64,000 bases of DNA from Robiginitomaculum antarcticum DSM 21748 (GCF_000365025.1 NZ_KB823013.1:310001-374000); one strand, 5' to 3'. Shown: positions 51,906-61,293, counted from the first letter of the stretch. Numbers and translations are program-made. Notes: generated by a model from the sequence alone, not told the origin.

Positions 51906-52688
51906 TCAAGCCTGTACCGTATAGCGGTTGCGAATAGCAGCAATTTGCGCCTCGTTAATGCCTAATGTCTGCCGCGCATAATCCTCAGCATTCCCCATAT
52001 TGTCTAGCGCGGCTTTTAAATATCCCGGCTCCACTCCGAACATAGGGCGCAGGGCCTCCGGCGCGTAAGACCGGCCAAACCGCTCCTCCATCATCAGCGC
52101 GGCAGGGGATAAAAAGCTGTCTACATCCACGGCTGTCATCGTCAGCATATAATCATCCATGATATCTGCGTCAGACATGCCGAGCAGTGACTGGATGAGC
52201 GCCACCAACGTGCCTGTGCGGTCTTTACCCGCCGCGCAATGCACAAGAACCGCGTCGCCGCTGCCCGACATATGGGTGAGCGTGTCACGGAAAATATCCT
52301 GAAATGAAGCATTACCGGGACGGGCAGCATAATTACTCAGCATATATTGCCGGGCATCCTCAGCCACGCGCAGATCGTTTTGGATAAAGGCTTCGTGCGG
52401 GGCCTGACCTGTGCGAGACGCATCAAATGCCAGCGTGCGCGCGGTGTGGCCCGCGGGCCATTTATTCGGCTGCCGCTCACGTTCGGACAAATAACGCAGA
52501 TCAACAATCAGCCGAATATCAATCTCGCGCAGACGGCCGAGATCCGCAGGCGTCGCATTGTTTAAGTGGGCAGACCGGAACAGCAGGCCCGAATTGACGT
52601 GACCAAAACGGCCGTCATAGCCGCCAAAATCGCGCATGTTTAAAACCTGCTCGAATTTTAACAGACGGTTTTGGGTCATTAAAGGCAT
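51906..52688 (-). CDS. Tyrosine-protein phosphatase (DSP-like)
   Basis: About 260 aa from the ATG at 52688, which has AGGA upstream; a longer start at 52733 is possible. The catalytic loop is HCAAGKDRTG, the Cx5R motif with a Lys as in bacterial lipid/tyrosine phosphatases. It follows LNMRDFGGYDGRFG, which marks the IphP/tyrosine phosphatase group. It probably dephosphorylates tyrosine or phosphoinositide-like substrates. No kinase partner is adjacent. Confidence 0.9.
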   Translation of the reverse strand: MPLMTQNRLLKFEQVLNMRDFGGYDGRFGHVNSGLLFRSAHLNNATPADLGRLREIDIRLIVDLRYLSERERQPNKWPAGHTARTLAFDASRTGQAPHEAFIQNDLRVAEDARQYMLSNYAARPGNASFQDIFRDTLTHMSGSGDAVLVHCAAGKDRTGTLVALIQSLLGMSDADIMDDYMLTMTAVDVDSFLSPAALMMEERFGRSYAPEALRPMFGVEPGYLKAALDNMGNAEDYARQTLGINEAQIAAIRNRYTVQA

Positions 52689-52773
52689 ACAAAATCCTGT
52701 ATAAGCCGCCGGAGACGCCTGGCAGCTTATCATTCTCTATCAGCCTATATACGATGCAAAGCGAAAAAGCGAC

Positions 52774-53820
52774 TTAGGGGATAAGGATTTGCGGTTTTTT
52801 CGTCTGCAAATTATCAAACATCTCCCAGACGCCCTGCTCGCCATGCCAGTCGCCTTGGGTCGCGCCTTTGGAATATTCTGTTGAGCGCGCCTCAAAGAAA
52901 TTGGCGTGCTCGACGCCATTTAAGATTTCGACCAGCCACGGCAGAGGATGCTTGTCCACGCCATAAACCACCGGAAGGCCTAACTGCTTCAAGCGCCAAT
53001 CGGCGATGTAGCGGATATAGGATTTAATATCGGCGGCCGTCATGCCTTCGACCGGGCCCATATCAAAGGCCAGATCGATAAAGCGGTCTTCGAGACCGAC
53101 AACGGTCTTGCAGCAATCAATAATATCGTCCTGAACGGATTTCGTCACGCAGCCCGTTTCTTTGGCAAAGGCGTGATAGAGTTTGATCATGCCTTCGCAA
53201 TGCAGACTCTCATCACGAATGGACCATGTTATAATCTGGCCCATGCCTTTCATTTTATTATTGCGCGGGAAGTTCATCAGCATAGCAAAGCTGGCAAAGA
53301 GCTGCAGACCTTCTGTAAATCCGCCAAACATCGCAATAGAGCGCGCTATGTCTTCGTGGGTGTCTGTGCCAAATTGCTTCATATAATCATGTTTGGCCGA
53401 CATAGCTTCATATTCGAGGAAGGCTTGAAACTCGCTCTCTGGCATGCCGATAGTTTCCAGTAAAAGCGCATAAGCTGCAATGTGAACCGTTTCCATATTG
53501 GAAAACGCCGCCATCATCATCTTCAGCTCAACCGGCTTAAAGATTTGCCCGTAATGCTCCATATAATTGTCTTGGACTTCGATATCGCCCTGCGTGAAGA
53601 AGCGGAAGATTTGTGTCAGCAAATTACGCTCATTATCGGTCAAATTGGTCGCCCAATCTTTGCAATCTTCTCCCAGCGGCACTTCTTCGGGCATCCAGTG
53701 AACCTGTTGCTGCTTGCGCCAAAAGTCATGCGCCCAAGGATAACGAAAGGGCTTATAGCCCACAGACGGTGTTAAAAGCCCGGGCGTTCCCGCCGCTATA
53801 ATCTTATCAATTTTGCCCAT
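52774..53820 (-). CDS. nrdB: Ribonucleotide reductase small subunit (class I)
   Basis: A protein of about 348 aa that houses the di-iron/tyrosyl radical cofactor for making deoxyribonucleotides. The start at 53820 (MGKIDKII) has AAGGG at a good distance. Metal and radical residues are seen in METVHIAAYALL (Glu, His three on, Tyr four further, as in E. coli) and IRDESLHCEG. The large subunit nrdA is not next to it, which is unusual because nrdA and nrdB are commonly together. Confidence 0.95.
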   Translation of the reverse strand: MGKIDKIIAAGTPGLLTPSVGYKPFRYPWAHDFWRKQQQVHWMPEEVPLGEDCKDWATNLTDNERNLLTQIFRFFTQGDIEVQDNYMEHYGQIFKPVELKMMMAAFSNMETVHIAAYALLLETIGMPESEFQAFLEYEAMSAKHDYMKQFGTDTHEDIARSIAMFGGFTEGLQLFASFAMLMNFPRNNKMKGMGQIITWSIRDESLHCEGMIKLYHAFAKETGCVTKSVQDDIIDCCKTVVGLEDRFIDLAFDMGPVEGMTAADIKSYIRYIADWRLKQLGLPVVYGVDKHPLPWLVEILNGVEHANFFEARSTEYSKGATQGDWHGEQGVWEMFDNLQTKKPQILIP

Positions 53821-54043
53821 GATCATACCCTTTTATTGCGCCGTGCTGCGCGTCATCATCTGATTGTCGTCAATGCGCGGCGTTGCGCCCCTGCACAAAT
53901 CCGCCATCTCGCGACTCCATCATCTATATCTAGTAGGGGCATCCAAAATCAACACTAAATGTGGCCTATTTTCAGAATGTCGCAGGAAGCTGTGGAACAA
54001 TTGGCCTCACACGTCATATAGTTGGAAAAACATGGAGTCTATA

Positions 54044-54538
54044 ATGAGCAAATTATCCGCCGCACTCACCGCCCTGACAGCTATCGCTCTGACCGCATGC
54101 GGGGGGCCCGGTGACCGCGAAGTCGCCGAGATCAATAATGACTGGACGGGCAATGAGATCAAGATCGAAAGCTTCGAAGACGACAAAGTCAAAGGCGTCG
54201 TTTGTCATATGGCACATTTCGACCGGAGCGTGATTGACCGCCTGTCCAAAGGATCATGGTTTGAAAATCCGTCCAATGGCTCCATTGATTGCGGCATTAT
54301 CGGCCCCGTTACAATGGGCGATATCAAGCGCGGCAAAGGCGGCGAAGAAGTGTTCCGTCAGCGCCAGAGCATCATTTTCAAAAAGCTGGCCGTGCGCCGC
54401 GTCTATGATGAAGAGAATAACGCCCTCGTCTATCTGGTCTACAGCCGGAAAATTGTCGACGGCAGCGCCAAGATGAGCATTGCCACTGTCTCGCTACATG
54501 GCGCGCAGATGGTGGATCGTGTTGAAATGCCGCAATAA
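54044..54538 (+). CDS. creA: CreA family exported protein
   Basis: About 164 aa from the ATG at 54044, which has TGGAG upstream; the long upstream extension is rejected. A signal segment (LTALTAIALTACGG) may end in a lipobox. CreA features follow: IKIESFEDDKVKGVVCHMAHFD, SIDCGIIGPV, then RQSIIFKKLAVRRVYDEENN and TLVYLVYSRKI-like strands. Its biochemical role is unknown despite the name. It is monocistronic. Confidence 0.9.
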   Translation: MSKLSAALTALTAIALTACGGPGDREVAEINNDWTGNEIKIESFEDDKVKGVVCHMAHFDRSVIDRLSKGSWFENPSNGSIDCGIIGPVTMGDIKRGKGGEEVFRQRQSIIFKKLAVRRVYDEENNALVYLVYSRKIVDGSAKMSIATVSLHGAQMVDRVEMPQ

Positions 54539-54618
54539 ATACTCAGTTATTTAATTAGGTATTTATAAAATTTTAGCCCGCGCGCGTTAGGTCAGATCAA
54601 ATTTACAAGGCCTGACCC

Positions 54619-56139
54619 ATGACGCAACACCCCCTCCCCCATATCGACGCTAATTCCATTGCGTTTGAAACGCGCGCTCTGGTCAAGCCGACGGGCTTTC
54701 GCGAATATGATGCGCGCTGGTGGTTTGGCGGGCCGGAGCATGAAAAAGCGCCGGAGCTAAACCTTTACGGCGTACAGGCGCTGGGCGCAGGGCTGGGTGA
54801 GTTAATCCATGAGCTGGGCCGCCAGCCGGAAATTGTGACCGCCCATGATTTTCGCCACTATTCCCTCTCTATAAAACAAGCGCTTATGACGGGGCTGATG
54901 AGCGCGGGCATCCACGTCAAAGACATCGGCATGGCGCTCTCGCCTATGGCCTATTTCGCGCAATTTCATCTGGACTGCGCGAGCGTCGCCATGGTCACAG
55001 CCAGTCATAATAGTAATGGCTGGACAGGCGTAAAGATGGGCGTGAATCGTCCGTTGACCTTTGGCCCTGACGAGATGAGCCGATTAAAAGACATCGTTCT
55101 GGGCGGACTGTCCAAGCCGCGCACAGGCGGCGGCTATGAATATGTCGACGGCGTGCGCGAGGCCTATATTGCTGATCTCGCCAAAGATGTTCACATCACG
55201 CGCAAGATTAAAGTCATTGCCGCTTGCGGAAATGGCACGGCGGGGGCCTTTGCGCCGGATGTCCTCAAAGCCATTGGGGTGGACGTTATTGAAATGGATT
55301 GTAAGCTCGATTGGCGCTTCCCGAAATATAATCCCAATCCCGAAGATATGAAAATGCTCCACGCGATGAGTAAGGCCGTCGCCGCGCACGGCGCAGACCT
55401 TGCCGTCGGCTTTGACGGTGACGGCGATCGCTGCGGCATTGTCGATAATGAAGGCGAAGAGATTTTTGCCGATAAAGTCGGCGTTATGCTGGCGCGTGAT
55501 CTAGCCAAAAACTTTAAAAACGCCGTCTTTGTTGCCGATGTCAAATCAACCGGACTGTACGCCACCGACCCCGTTCTAAAATCACTGGGCGCGACAACGG
55601 ATTACTGGAAAACCGGTCACAGCTATATCAAAGCGCGCACGCAAGAGATTGGCGCGCTCGCCGGGTTTGAGAAATCCGGACATTATTTCTTCGGCGCGCC
55701 GCTGGGCCGCGGCTATGATGACGGACTTTTGTCGGCCATTGAAATCCTCAAAATGCTCGACCGTAATCCGGATAAATCCATGAGTGATCTGCGCCGCGCT
55801 TTGCCGCTCACTTACGGCAGCCCCACTATGAGTCCCTATTGCAGCGATGAGACGAAATATGGGGTCGTCGATAAAATTATTGCGGGCTTTAAGGCGTCGA
55901 AAAACGCAGGCGAGACCATTGACGGTCAGGCCATCACCGATCTCAATACCGTCAATGGCGTGCGGGTCACACTGGAGGACGGGACGTGGGGTTTAGTGCG
56001 CGCCAGTTCCAATACGCCCAACCTTGTGGTTGTTGTTGAAAGCCCCGTCAGCGAGGCCAATAAAATCGCTATGTTCCGCGAGATTGAAAGGCGGCTCTCT
56101 ACCCATCCTGAAATTGGCGAATTTGATCAGAAGATTTAG
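54619..56139 (+). CDS. Phosphomannomutase/phosphoglucomutase
   Basis: A 506-aa phosphohexomutase. Landmarks are FREYDARWWFG near residue 27, the phosphoserine loop MVTASHNSNGWTGVKMG (about 126-142), the metal loop FDGDGDRCG (about 265-273) and the sugar-binding FEKSGHYFF. It interconverts 6- and 1-phosphates of mannose or glucose and so supplies precursors for exopolysaccharide, LPS or glycogen. It has no operon partner. Confidence 0.92.
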   Translation: MTQHPLPHIDANSIAFETRALVKPTGFREYDARWWFGGPEHEKAPELNLYGVQALGAGLGELIHELGRQPEIVTAHDFRHYSLSIKQALMTGLMSAGIHVKDIGMALSPMAYFAQFHLDCASVAMVTASHNSNGWTGVKMGVNRPLTFGPDEMSRLKDIVLGGLSKPRTGGGYEYVDGVREAYIADLAKDVHITRKIKVIAACGNGTAGAFAPDVLKAIGVDVIEMDCKLDWRFPKYNPNPEDMKMLHAMSKAVAAHGADLAVGFDGDGDRCGIVDNEGEEIFADKVGVMLARDLAKNFKNAVFVADVKSTGLYATDPVLKSLGATTDYWKTGHSYIKARTQEIGALAGFEKSGHYFFGAPLGRGYDDGLLSAIEILKMLDRNPDKSMSDLRRALPLTYGSPTMSPYCSDETKYGVVDKIIAGFKASKNAGETIDGQAITDLNTVNGVRVTLEDGTWGLVRASSNTPNLVVVVESPVSEANKIAMFREIERRLSTHPEIGEFDQKI

Positions 56140-56146
56140 TCCGGTC

Positions 56147-56602
56147 TTACTCGACCAATCTGCGCTCTTCTTGCGTAATTCGCTCTTGCTCAGACTTCGG
56201 TGGGACATGTTTTTCTAAAACCTCCTGCATCGAGGCCATGACACTGAATAATCCGCCCGTAAATTCTTCATCTCCCATCACGCTAAACATCGTATCGAAC
56301 ATGCGGTTAAGATCGGGCTTCCCATTAGGGCGGCGCATGTCGTCCATGCTGCCCAAGCGGCTACGCATAATATCCACAGAGCGCGCCATGTCTTCGCGCA
56401 ACGCTACATCTTCCATTATATCGCCCATATCATCAAATATGGCGTTGAAATCCGGAAGCTGCTTTCGCATTTCTGCGAAATCTTCTGGGCTTGGCATTTT
56501 AAACTCGCGCATCGCTTCAGACGGCGTTTTGGGCTCGGGCTGAGCCATTGCCGCTGAGGAAAATCCGATCAAAGCTGTAGCTAATAAAGTTGCGCGAAAC
56601 AT
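56147..56602 (-). CDS. Small secreted protein of unknown function
   Basis: About 151 aa from the ATG at 56602, preceded by GGGAG. A signal peptide (LLATALIGFSSAAMAQ) is followed by a Met/Asp/Glu-rich helical domain (FAEMRKQLPDFNAIFDDMGDIMED, DLNRMFDTMFSVMG) without Cys. I recognise no family. It converges with the mutase gene (7 nt apart) and is divergent from rimM. Confidence 0.7.
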   Translation of the reverse strand: MFRATLLATALIGFSSAAMAQPEPKTPSEAMREFKMPSPEDFAEMRKQLPDFNAIFDDMGDIMEDVALREDMARSVDIMRSRLGSMDDMRRPNGKPDLNRMFDTMFSVMGDEEFTGGLFSVMASMQEVLEKHVPPKSEQERITQEERRLVE

Positions 56603-56711
56603 AATACTCTCCCATTTTTCAGTTTTCCTTATCAGAGCGTTGCTGAACGGGAGCCGAACAAGACATTGCAAGCGCCTTGGCAAAATCCCTTTGCGCGTCT
56701 AACAGGCGCGC

Positions 56712-57266
56712 ATGGGATCATCACATAATCATTATATATTCGTTGCCGCAATCGCCGGCGCCTTTGGCGTACGCGGCGAGCTGAAACTTAAATGCTTTAC
56801 CGCCGCGCCCAAAGGCGCGGTCAGTTACGGCCCGCTTTTAGACGAGTTCGGCAAGACCGTTTTGACTGTCTTGAGCTCGCGCGTCGTCAAAGAGGGATTG
56901 GTCGTGAAAGCCAAAGAAGTCACCGTTCGTGAGCAGGCCGAAGCGATGAAATCGACCAAATTATATGTGCCGCGCACAGCCTTGCCGCAAACGGATGAAG
57001 ATGAATATTACGTTGATGATCTTGTCGGTCTGTCTGTGCGCGATGTGTTAGGCGAAGCCGTCGGCGTGATTGCCGCCGTGCATAACTTTGGCAGTGATGA
57101 TTTGATTGAAGTGAAACCCGCGCGCGGCCAAACTTATTTCGTGCCGTTCACGCTGGCCGAAGTCCCGCGCGTGTCTATGGAGGAGCGCTTTATCGTGATT
57201 GATCCAATGGACACCATCGAGGGTGACGAGGCTAAAGATAAGACTAAGGAAAACGCCGATGACTAA
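56712..57266 (+). CDS. rimM: Ribosome maturation factor RimM
   Basis: A 184-aa 30S maturation factor. The N-terminal RimM domain (FVAAIAGAFGVRGELKLKCFT, residues 10-30) is followed by the PRC barrel (EYYVDDLVGLSVRDVLGEAVGVI near 97-119) and a charged tail. It normally neighbours trmD and rplS; here it is about 16 kb from them and instead overlaps phoD, whose ATG lies before the rimM stop. Confidence 0.95.
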   Translation: MGSSHNHYIFVAAIAGAFGVRGELKLKCFTAAPKGAVSYGPLLDEFGKTVLTVLSSRVVKEGLVVKAKEVTVREQAEAMKSTKLYVPRTALPQTDEDEYYVDDLVGLSVRDVLGEAVGVIAAVHNFGSDDLIEVKPARGQTYFVPFTLAEVPRVSMEERFIVIDPMDTIEGDEAKDKTKENADD

Positions 57267-58995
57267 ACCTGTCTCACGACGAAATGTTCTGGCGCTCTCC
57301 GCCGCCGTCTCTGCCGCCGCCGCATGCGGAACTCCTAAGCCCGAAGCCTTTAACGGCAAAAACGAAAGCGCGCCCGACGGCCCGTTTCAGCATGGCGTGG
57401 CCAGCGGCGACTCGTCTCAAGACGGCTTTGTCATTTGGACGCGCGTCACGCCCCAACAGCCGGGCGAGCAGATACAAGTCGCTTGGACTATTGACCTCAA
57501 AAACGCCGTCAATGGGACTGTCTCCGTTCAGTCCGGACAGGGCGTCGCCACCGCCGAAACTGATTACACATTCAAAGTGGTGGTCACAGATCTATCGCCA
57601 GGCGAAAATTATACATTTGGATTTGCTGCATCAGGACAGACAATTTCCGGTCAGGCTAAAACCCTGCCATCGGGCGACATATCCTCAGCCCAATTCGCCG
57701 TTGTGTCCTGCGCTAATTTCCAGTCCGGATATTTTAACGTCTATGACCATATTGCGCGTCGCGACGACATCGACGCTGTCCTTCATCTGGGCGATTATTA
57801 TTATGAATACGGGCCTGACGGATGGGGCGGCGGTTGGGGCGAGAGCAATGAGCGCGTTCACGAACCGCGTCATGAGTTGATCACATTAAGTGATTACCGC
57901 GGACGTCACGCGCAATATCGCGGCGATGCCAATCTGCAAGCGATGACCGCCCGCCACATCATGATTCCGGTCTGGGATGATCATGAGACCAGCAATGATA
58001 GCTGGTCCGGCGGCGCGCAAAATCATCAGGAGGATGAAGGCGAGTGGATCACCCGCCGCAACGCCGCCATGCAGGCCTATTATGAATGGATGCCTATTCG
58101 CGAACCGGCTGATATTGCCGACCGTCACAAACGCGTGCGCTCCTATAGCTATGGCGATTTAGCGACACTTTGCGCGGTGGAGACCCGCCTTACCGCCCGC
58201 GCCGAGCCGATTAATATTGACGATTATACCAAGGATATGAACGGCGCTGAAGACGCAGCCGCGTTTAAGCGCGATGTCTTAAACGCGCCTGACCGCCCGA
58301 TGATGGGCGATGAACAGACCGCGCAGGTCGTGCAGACCTTGACGCAGTCTAAAGCGGCGGGGCAGCCTTGGCGGATTTTGCTCAACCAAGTCGTGATGGG
58401 CCGCGTCCTGACCGCCGATCTGGGTCCCTATGTCAATGAAGAGGCGATTAGCGCGCTGGAAGCCGATTGGCCTGCCGTACGCGATTTTGTCCGCAATAGC
58501 GGGTTTAACCTGCCCGTCTATCCCGATAGCTGGGACGGCTATCCTTGGGCGCGCGAACAGTTTTACGGCGCGCTGCAAGACGCGGGCATTACCGACATTG
58601 TCACGCTGACGGGTGACGCTCACGAATTTTGGGCCAATGATCTCACCCGCGATAACGGCGTGAAAATGGGCGTCGAGCTTGTCACAACATCTGTTACCTC
58701 GCCGACGCTAAAATCCTATTTCGGCGACGCGACGGCGGATTATAATTTACTGGTCACGCAGGCCAATGAAGACGTGCGGTATTATAATGCCCTTAATAAC
58801 GGCTATATGACCCTGACCCTGACGCCGAAAAAAGCGGTCTGTGAGATGATTATTGTCGATACGGTGACAGCGCAGGATTATAGCGCGCAGACCACGGCGC
58901 AGTTCTCCATTCGTAAGCGCAAAGACAGCCTTAAATTCTCCGGTCCGCGCGGCCTGTCCATAAAACAACGCGCTTTGTTTGCAGGGCTGGGTTAG
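57259..58995 (+). CDS. phoD: Alkaline phosphatase D
   Basis: About 578 aa from the ATG at 57259, which overlaps the rimM stop. The N-terminus MTKPVSRRNVLALSAAVSAAAACG is a Tat signal (twin Arg) followed by a lipobox-like AAACG. PhoD-family features are HGVASGDSSQDGFVIWTRV, VVSCANFQSGYFN, HLGDYYYEYG, PVWDDHETSNDSW and TLTGDAHEFWAND. It releases phosphate from mono- and diesters outside the cytoplasm with Ca/Fe cofactors. A phosphate-responsive promoter is not evident. Confidence 0.93.
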   Translation: MTKPVSRRNVLALSAAVSAAAACGTPKPEAFNGKNESAPDGPFQHGVASGDSSQDGFVIWTRVTPQQPGEQIQVAWTIDLKNAVNGTVSVQSGQGVATAETDYTFKVVVTDLSPGENYTFGFAASGQTISGQAKTLPSGDISSAQFAVVSCANFQSGYFNVYDHIARRDDIDAVLHLGDYYYEYGPDGWGGGWGESNERVHEPRHELITLSDYRGRHAQYRGDANLQAMTARHIMIPVWDDHETSNDSWSGGAQNHQEDEGEWITRRNAAMQAYYEWMPIREPADIADRHKRVRSYSYGDLATLCAVETRLTARAEPINIDDYTKDMNGAEDAAAFKRDVLNAPDRPMMGDEQTAQVVQTLTQSKAAGQPWRILLNQVVMGRVLTADLGPYVNEEAISALEADWPAVRDFVRNSGFNLPVYPDSWDGYPWAREQFYGALQDAGITDIVTLTGDAHEFWANDLTRDNGVKMGVELVTTSVTSPTLKSYFGDATADYNLLVTQANEDVRYYNALNNGYMTLTLTPKKAVCEMIIVDTVTAQDYSAQTTAQFSIRKRKDSLKFSGPRGLSIKQRALFAGLG

Positions 58996-59019
58996 TCTTT
59001 CCGGGTCAATCCCGCCACC

Positions 59020-59433
59020 CTAATCAAGAGTAGGTTTGCGGCGCGCAGACTTAATCACAGAACGTTGCTTTTTAGCTTCAACGCTCCGGCGTATGGCCCC
59101 CCGGCTGGGACGGGTCGGGATACGGCGTTTGGGCCGCGCCGCCGCTTCGGTAATCATGATTTTAAGCCGGGCTTTGGCCGCGCGCGTATTAGCGCTCAGC
59201 GTGCGGTGCTCATTGGCTTTGATGACGATGACGCCGTCATTGGTCACGCGTTGATCAGACAGCGCCGACAGCTTGCGCTTCACCCGCTCCGGCAGGCTCG
59301 ACGCGCCGATATCAAAGCGTAAATGCACAGCGCTGGAGACTTTATTGACGTTCTGTCCGCCCGGGCCGGACGCGCGGATCGGCGTGATGCCGATCTCACT
59401 CTCGGCTATGGATATTGTGGACGTAATTCGCAT
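59020..59433 (-). CDS. arfB: Peptidyl-tRNA hydrolase ArfB (YaeJ)
   Basis: About 137 aa from the ATG at 59433 (MRITSTISI); a longer frame upstream has no support. It has the catalytic GGQ in RASGPGGQNVNKVSSAV (about residues 20-36) and a basic C-terminal tail (AARPKRRIPTRPSRGAIRRSVEAKKQRSV) that enters the mRNA channel. It rescues ribosomes stalled on truncated mRNA. It is convergent with phoD and alone. Confidence 0.93.
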   Translation of the reverse strand: MRITSTISIAESEIGITPIRASGPGGQNVNKVSSAVHLRFDIGASSLPERVKRKLSALSDQRVTNDGVIVIKANEHRTLSANTRAAKARLKIMITEAAARPKRRIPTRPSRGAIRRSVEAKKQRSVIKSARRKPTLD

Positions 59434-59674
59434 AGCCCATATATGACCCGAGAAAATGTTGGCGTCCAGATGAGAGGTGCAAACCCGTGATCTGCCTGCA
59501 TGAGTACCGAAATGCCACATGATAAGCTGAATTTTACGTTAAGACCTCATAAACTTATTGAAGTTGAAATGAACTCTTTGAAAGTTCAATGAGTTTTTGT
59601 GTTTTCAAGCTCTTGTTTTTATTCACTTTTTTCTCAGTTTTTACATTTCATTAAACTCTTTCCCCTATATAAAA

Positions 59675-59807
59675 ATTGTTAGCGTAAATCTTCCCATTCA
59701 CGTGACATTTTTGTGAGCCCCATAGGGGTTTTAGTCCGGCCAACTTTCCCACAGGCCGGGCGGACAATTCAGGCCGCGATATTACTCCCGATATCGCGGC
59801 CTTTTAT
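59675..59807 (+). ncRNA. Possible small RNA upstream of radA
   Basis: A plus-strand terminator at 59771 has no gene in front of it: the nearest upstream gene on that strand, phoD, ends 776 nt earlier and arfB is on the other strand. A TATAAA box (59668-59673) with a poor -35 (TTTACA, 59640) could start a transcript near 59680. Its sequence holds GCCCC-ATAG-GGGT and GGCC...GGCC pairings. I do not recognise a known RNA family. Confidence 0.3.
59771..59807 (+). terminator. Orphan intrinsic terminator
   Basis: AGGCCGCGATAT (59771-59782) and ATATCGCGGCCT (59791-59802) form a perfect 12-bp stem, followed by TTTATT. It has the plus-strand direction. Confidence 0.85.
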
Positions 59808-59830
59808 TGTCTACGCCGCGCATATCCTAT

Positions 59831-59860
59831 TTGACATACCACCCATAAATGGAATAGAAC
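59831..59860 (+). promoter_or_regulatory. Candidate radA promoter
   Basis: TTGACA (59831-59836) and TAGAAC (59855-59860), 18 nt apart, about 27 nt before the radA ATG. Confidence 0.5.
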
Positions 59861-59886
59861 ATTACGGGAACACTCGGATGTAATCT

Positions 59887-61293
59887 ATGGCCAAAATTTC
59901 CAATATCTTTGTCTGTCAATCGTGCGGCGGCGTCCATGCCAAATGGAGCGGGCGCTGTGACGCCTGCGGTGAGTGGAATACGCTCGTCGAAGAAGTGACA
60001 GCGCAAAATCCGTCCAGCGCAACCAAGCGGCGCAAATCCGGACGGGCCCTGCAGTTTACGGCGCTTGAAGGCGAGGCCAAATCCCTGCCGCGCCGCGTCT
60101 CTGGCATTGGTGAATTTGACCGCGTGACAGGCGGCGGGCTCGTGCCCGGAAGCGCTATTCTCGTCGGCGGCGATCCTGGCATTGGCAAATCCACATTATT
60201 GCTCCAAGCCGTCGCCAAGCTGGCGGGCAAAGGCCACAAAGTCGCCTATATCTCCGGCGAGGAGGCCACCGACCAAGTGCGCCGCCGCGCCAAACGTTTA
60301 GGCCTGTCCAAAGCCCCTGTTGCGCTGGCAGCGGAAACCGGACTTGGCCCGATCCTTGACGGCTTAATGGCGGAAACGCCCGACATTGTCGTTATCGATT
60401 CGATACAGACATTATGGAGCGACGCATTGTCGGCCGCGCCCGGCACGGTCGCGCAGGTGCGCGCCTGCGCGCAGGAACTGACCCGTTTTGCCAAGAAGCG
60501 CGGCTGCTGCGTGATTTTGGTGGGTCATGTGACCAAGGACGGACAAATTGCAGGCCCGCGCGTGGTCGAGCATATGGTCGATGCCGTGCTGTATTTCGAA
60601 GGTGAGCGCAGCCATCAATTCCGTATTTTGCGCGCCCATAAAAACCGCTTCGGTCCGACGGATGAAATCGGCGTCTTTGAAATGGGCGAAAAGGGTCTGG
60701 CCGAAGTGCTAAACCCGTCAGCTCTGTTTCTGGACGGGCGCGGAGATGCGGCCTCAGGAGCGGCTGTTTTCGCGGGCATCGAAGGCTCCCGCCCCGTTTT
60801 GACCGAGATACAGGCGCTCGTCGCGCCATCGGCTTTCGGCACGCCGCGCCGCGCCGTTGTCGGCTGGGACACCGGGCGGTTGGCTATGGTGCTGGCCGTG
60901 ATCGAGGCGCGCGGCGGGATCAGCTTTGCAGGCAAGGATATTTATCTCAACGTGGCCGGCGGACTTAAAATCAACGAACCGGCCGCCGATCTGGCCGTGG
61001 CGGCGGCGATATTATCCTCCCATTATGATGTCGCGCTCCCGTCTGATGCTGTGGTCTTTGGCGAGATCAGCCTGTCAGGGGATGTCCGCCCCGTCGGGCG
61101 GGCCGATGCGCGCATGAAGGAGGCCGCTAAACTGGGCTTTGGCCGCGCTATAGCGCCCGCGCCGCTCAAATCGGGCAATTCCAAAAGCAGTATTGCCCTG
61201 CCCTTAATTGCAATCAAGACTTTGCCCCAGCTTGTAGACCGTGTAGAGAGCCTCGCAGAACGGGGTCGCGATTTCACAGCGCCGCAGGATTAG
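59887..61293 (+). CDS. radA: DNA repair protein RadA
   Basis: A 468-aa branch-migration helicase. An N-terminal zinc finger (CQSCGGVHAKWSGRCDACGEW, about residues 10-30) is followed by a RecA-like core with Walker A GGDPGIGKST (about 94-103). The RadA-specific KNRFG is in HKNRFGPTDEIGVFE. A Lon-like C-terminal domain ends the protein (INEPAADLAVAAAILSS, FGEISLSGDVRPV). It processes recombination intermediates. It leads the radA-cvpA-purF run, with cvpA 67 nt on. Confidence 0.97.
   Translation: MAKISNIFVCQSCGGVHAKWSGRCDACGEWNTLVEEVTAQNPSSATKRRKSGRALQFTALEGEAKSLPRRVSGIGEFDRVTGGGLVPGSAILVGGDPGIGKSTLLLQAVAKLAGKGHKVAYISGEEATDQVRRRAKRLGLSKAPVALAAETGLGPILDGLMAETPDIVVIDSIQTLWSDALSAAPGTVAQVRACAQELTRFAKKRGCCVILVGHVTKDGQIAGPRVVEHMVDAVLYFEGERSHQFRILRAHKNRFGPTDEIGVFEMGEKGLAEVLNPSALFLDGRGDAASGAAVFAGIEGSRPVLTEIQALVAPSAFGTPRRAVVGWDTGRLAMVLAVIEARGGISFAGKDIYLNVAGGLKINEPAADLAVAAAILSSHYDVALPSDAVVFGEISLSGDVRPVGRADARMKEAAKLGFGRAIAPAPLKSGNSKSSIALPLIAIKTLPQLVDRVESLAERGRDFTAPQD

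Larger units (their letters stand above)
59434..59886. other. Intergenic region before radA with AT-rich and structured parts
   Basis: The 453 bp hold no protein gene that I can see. The left part (59520-59680) is AT-rich with imperfect inverted repeats such as ATTGAAGTT/AAGTTCAAT. The right part holds a GC-rich structured stretch that ends in a strong plus-strand terminator, then the radA promoter. See the separate ncRNA, terminator and promoter entries. Confidence 0.6.

Noticed and set aside
53900-53975. NrdR boxes upstream of nrdB
   Set aside because: ACACTAAATGTG resembles one half of such a site, but no properly spaced second box was found.
53864-54043. N-terminal extension of creA
   Set aside because: It would put 60 non-conserved residues before a clear signal peptide; the ATG at 54044 has a good ribosome site.
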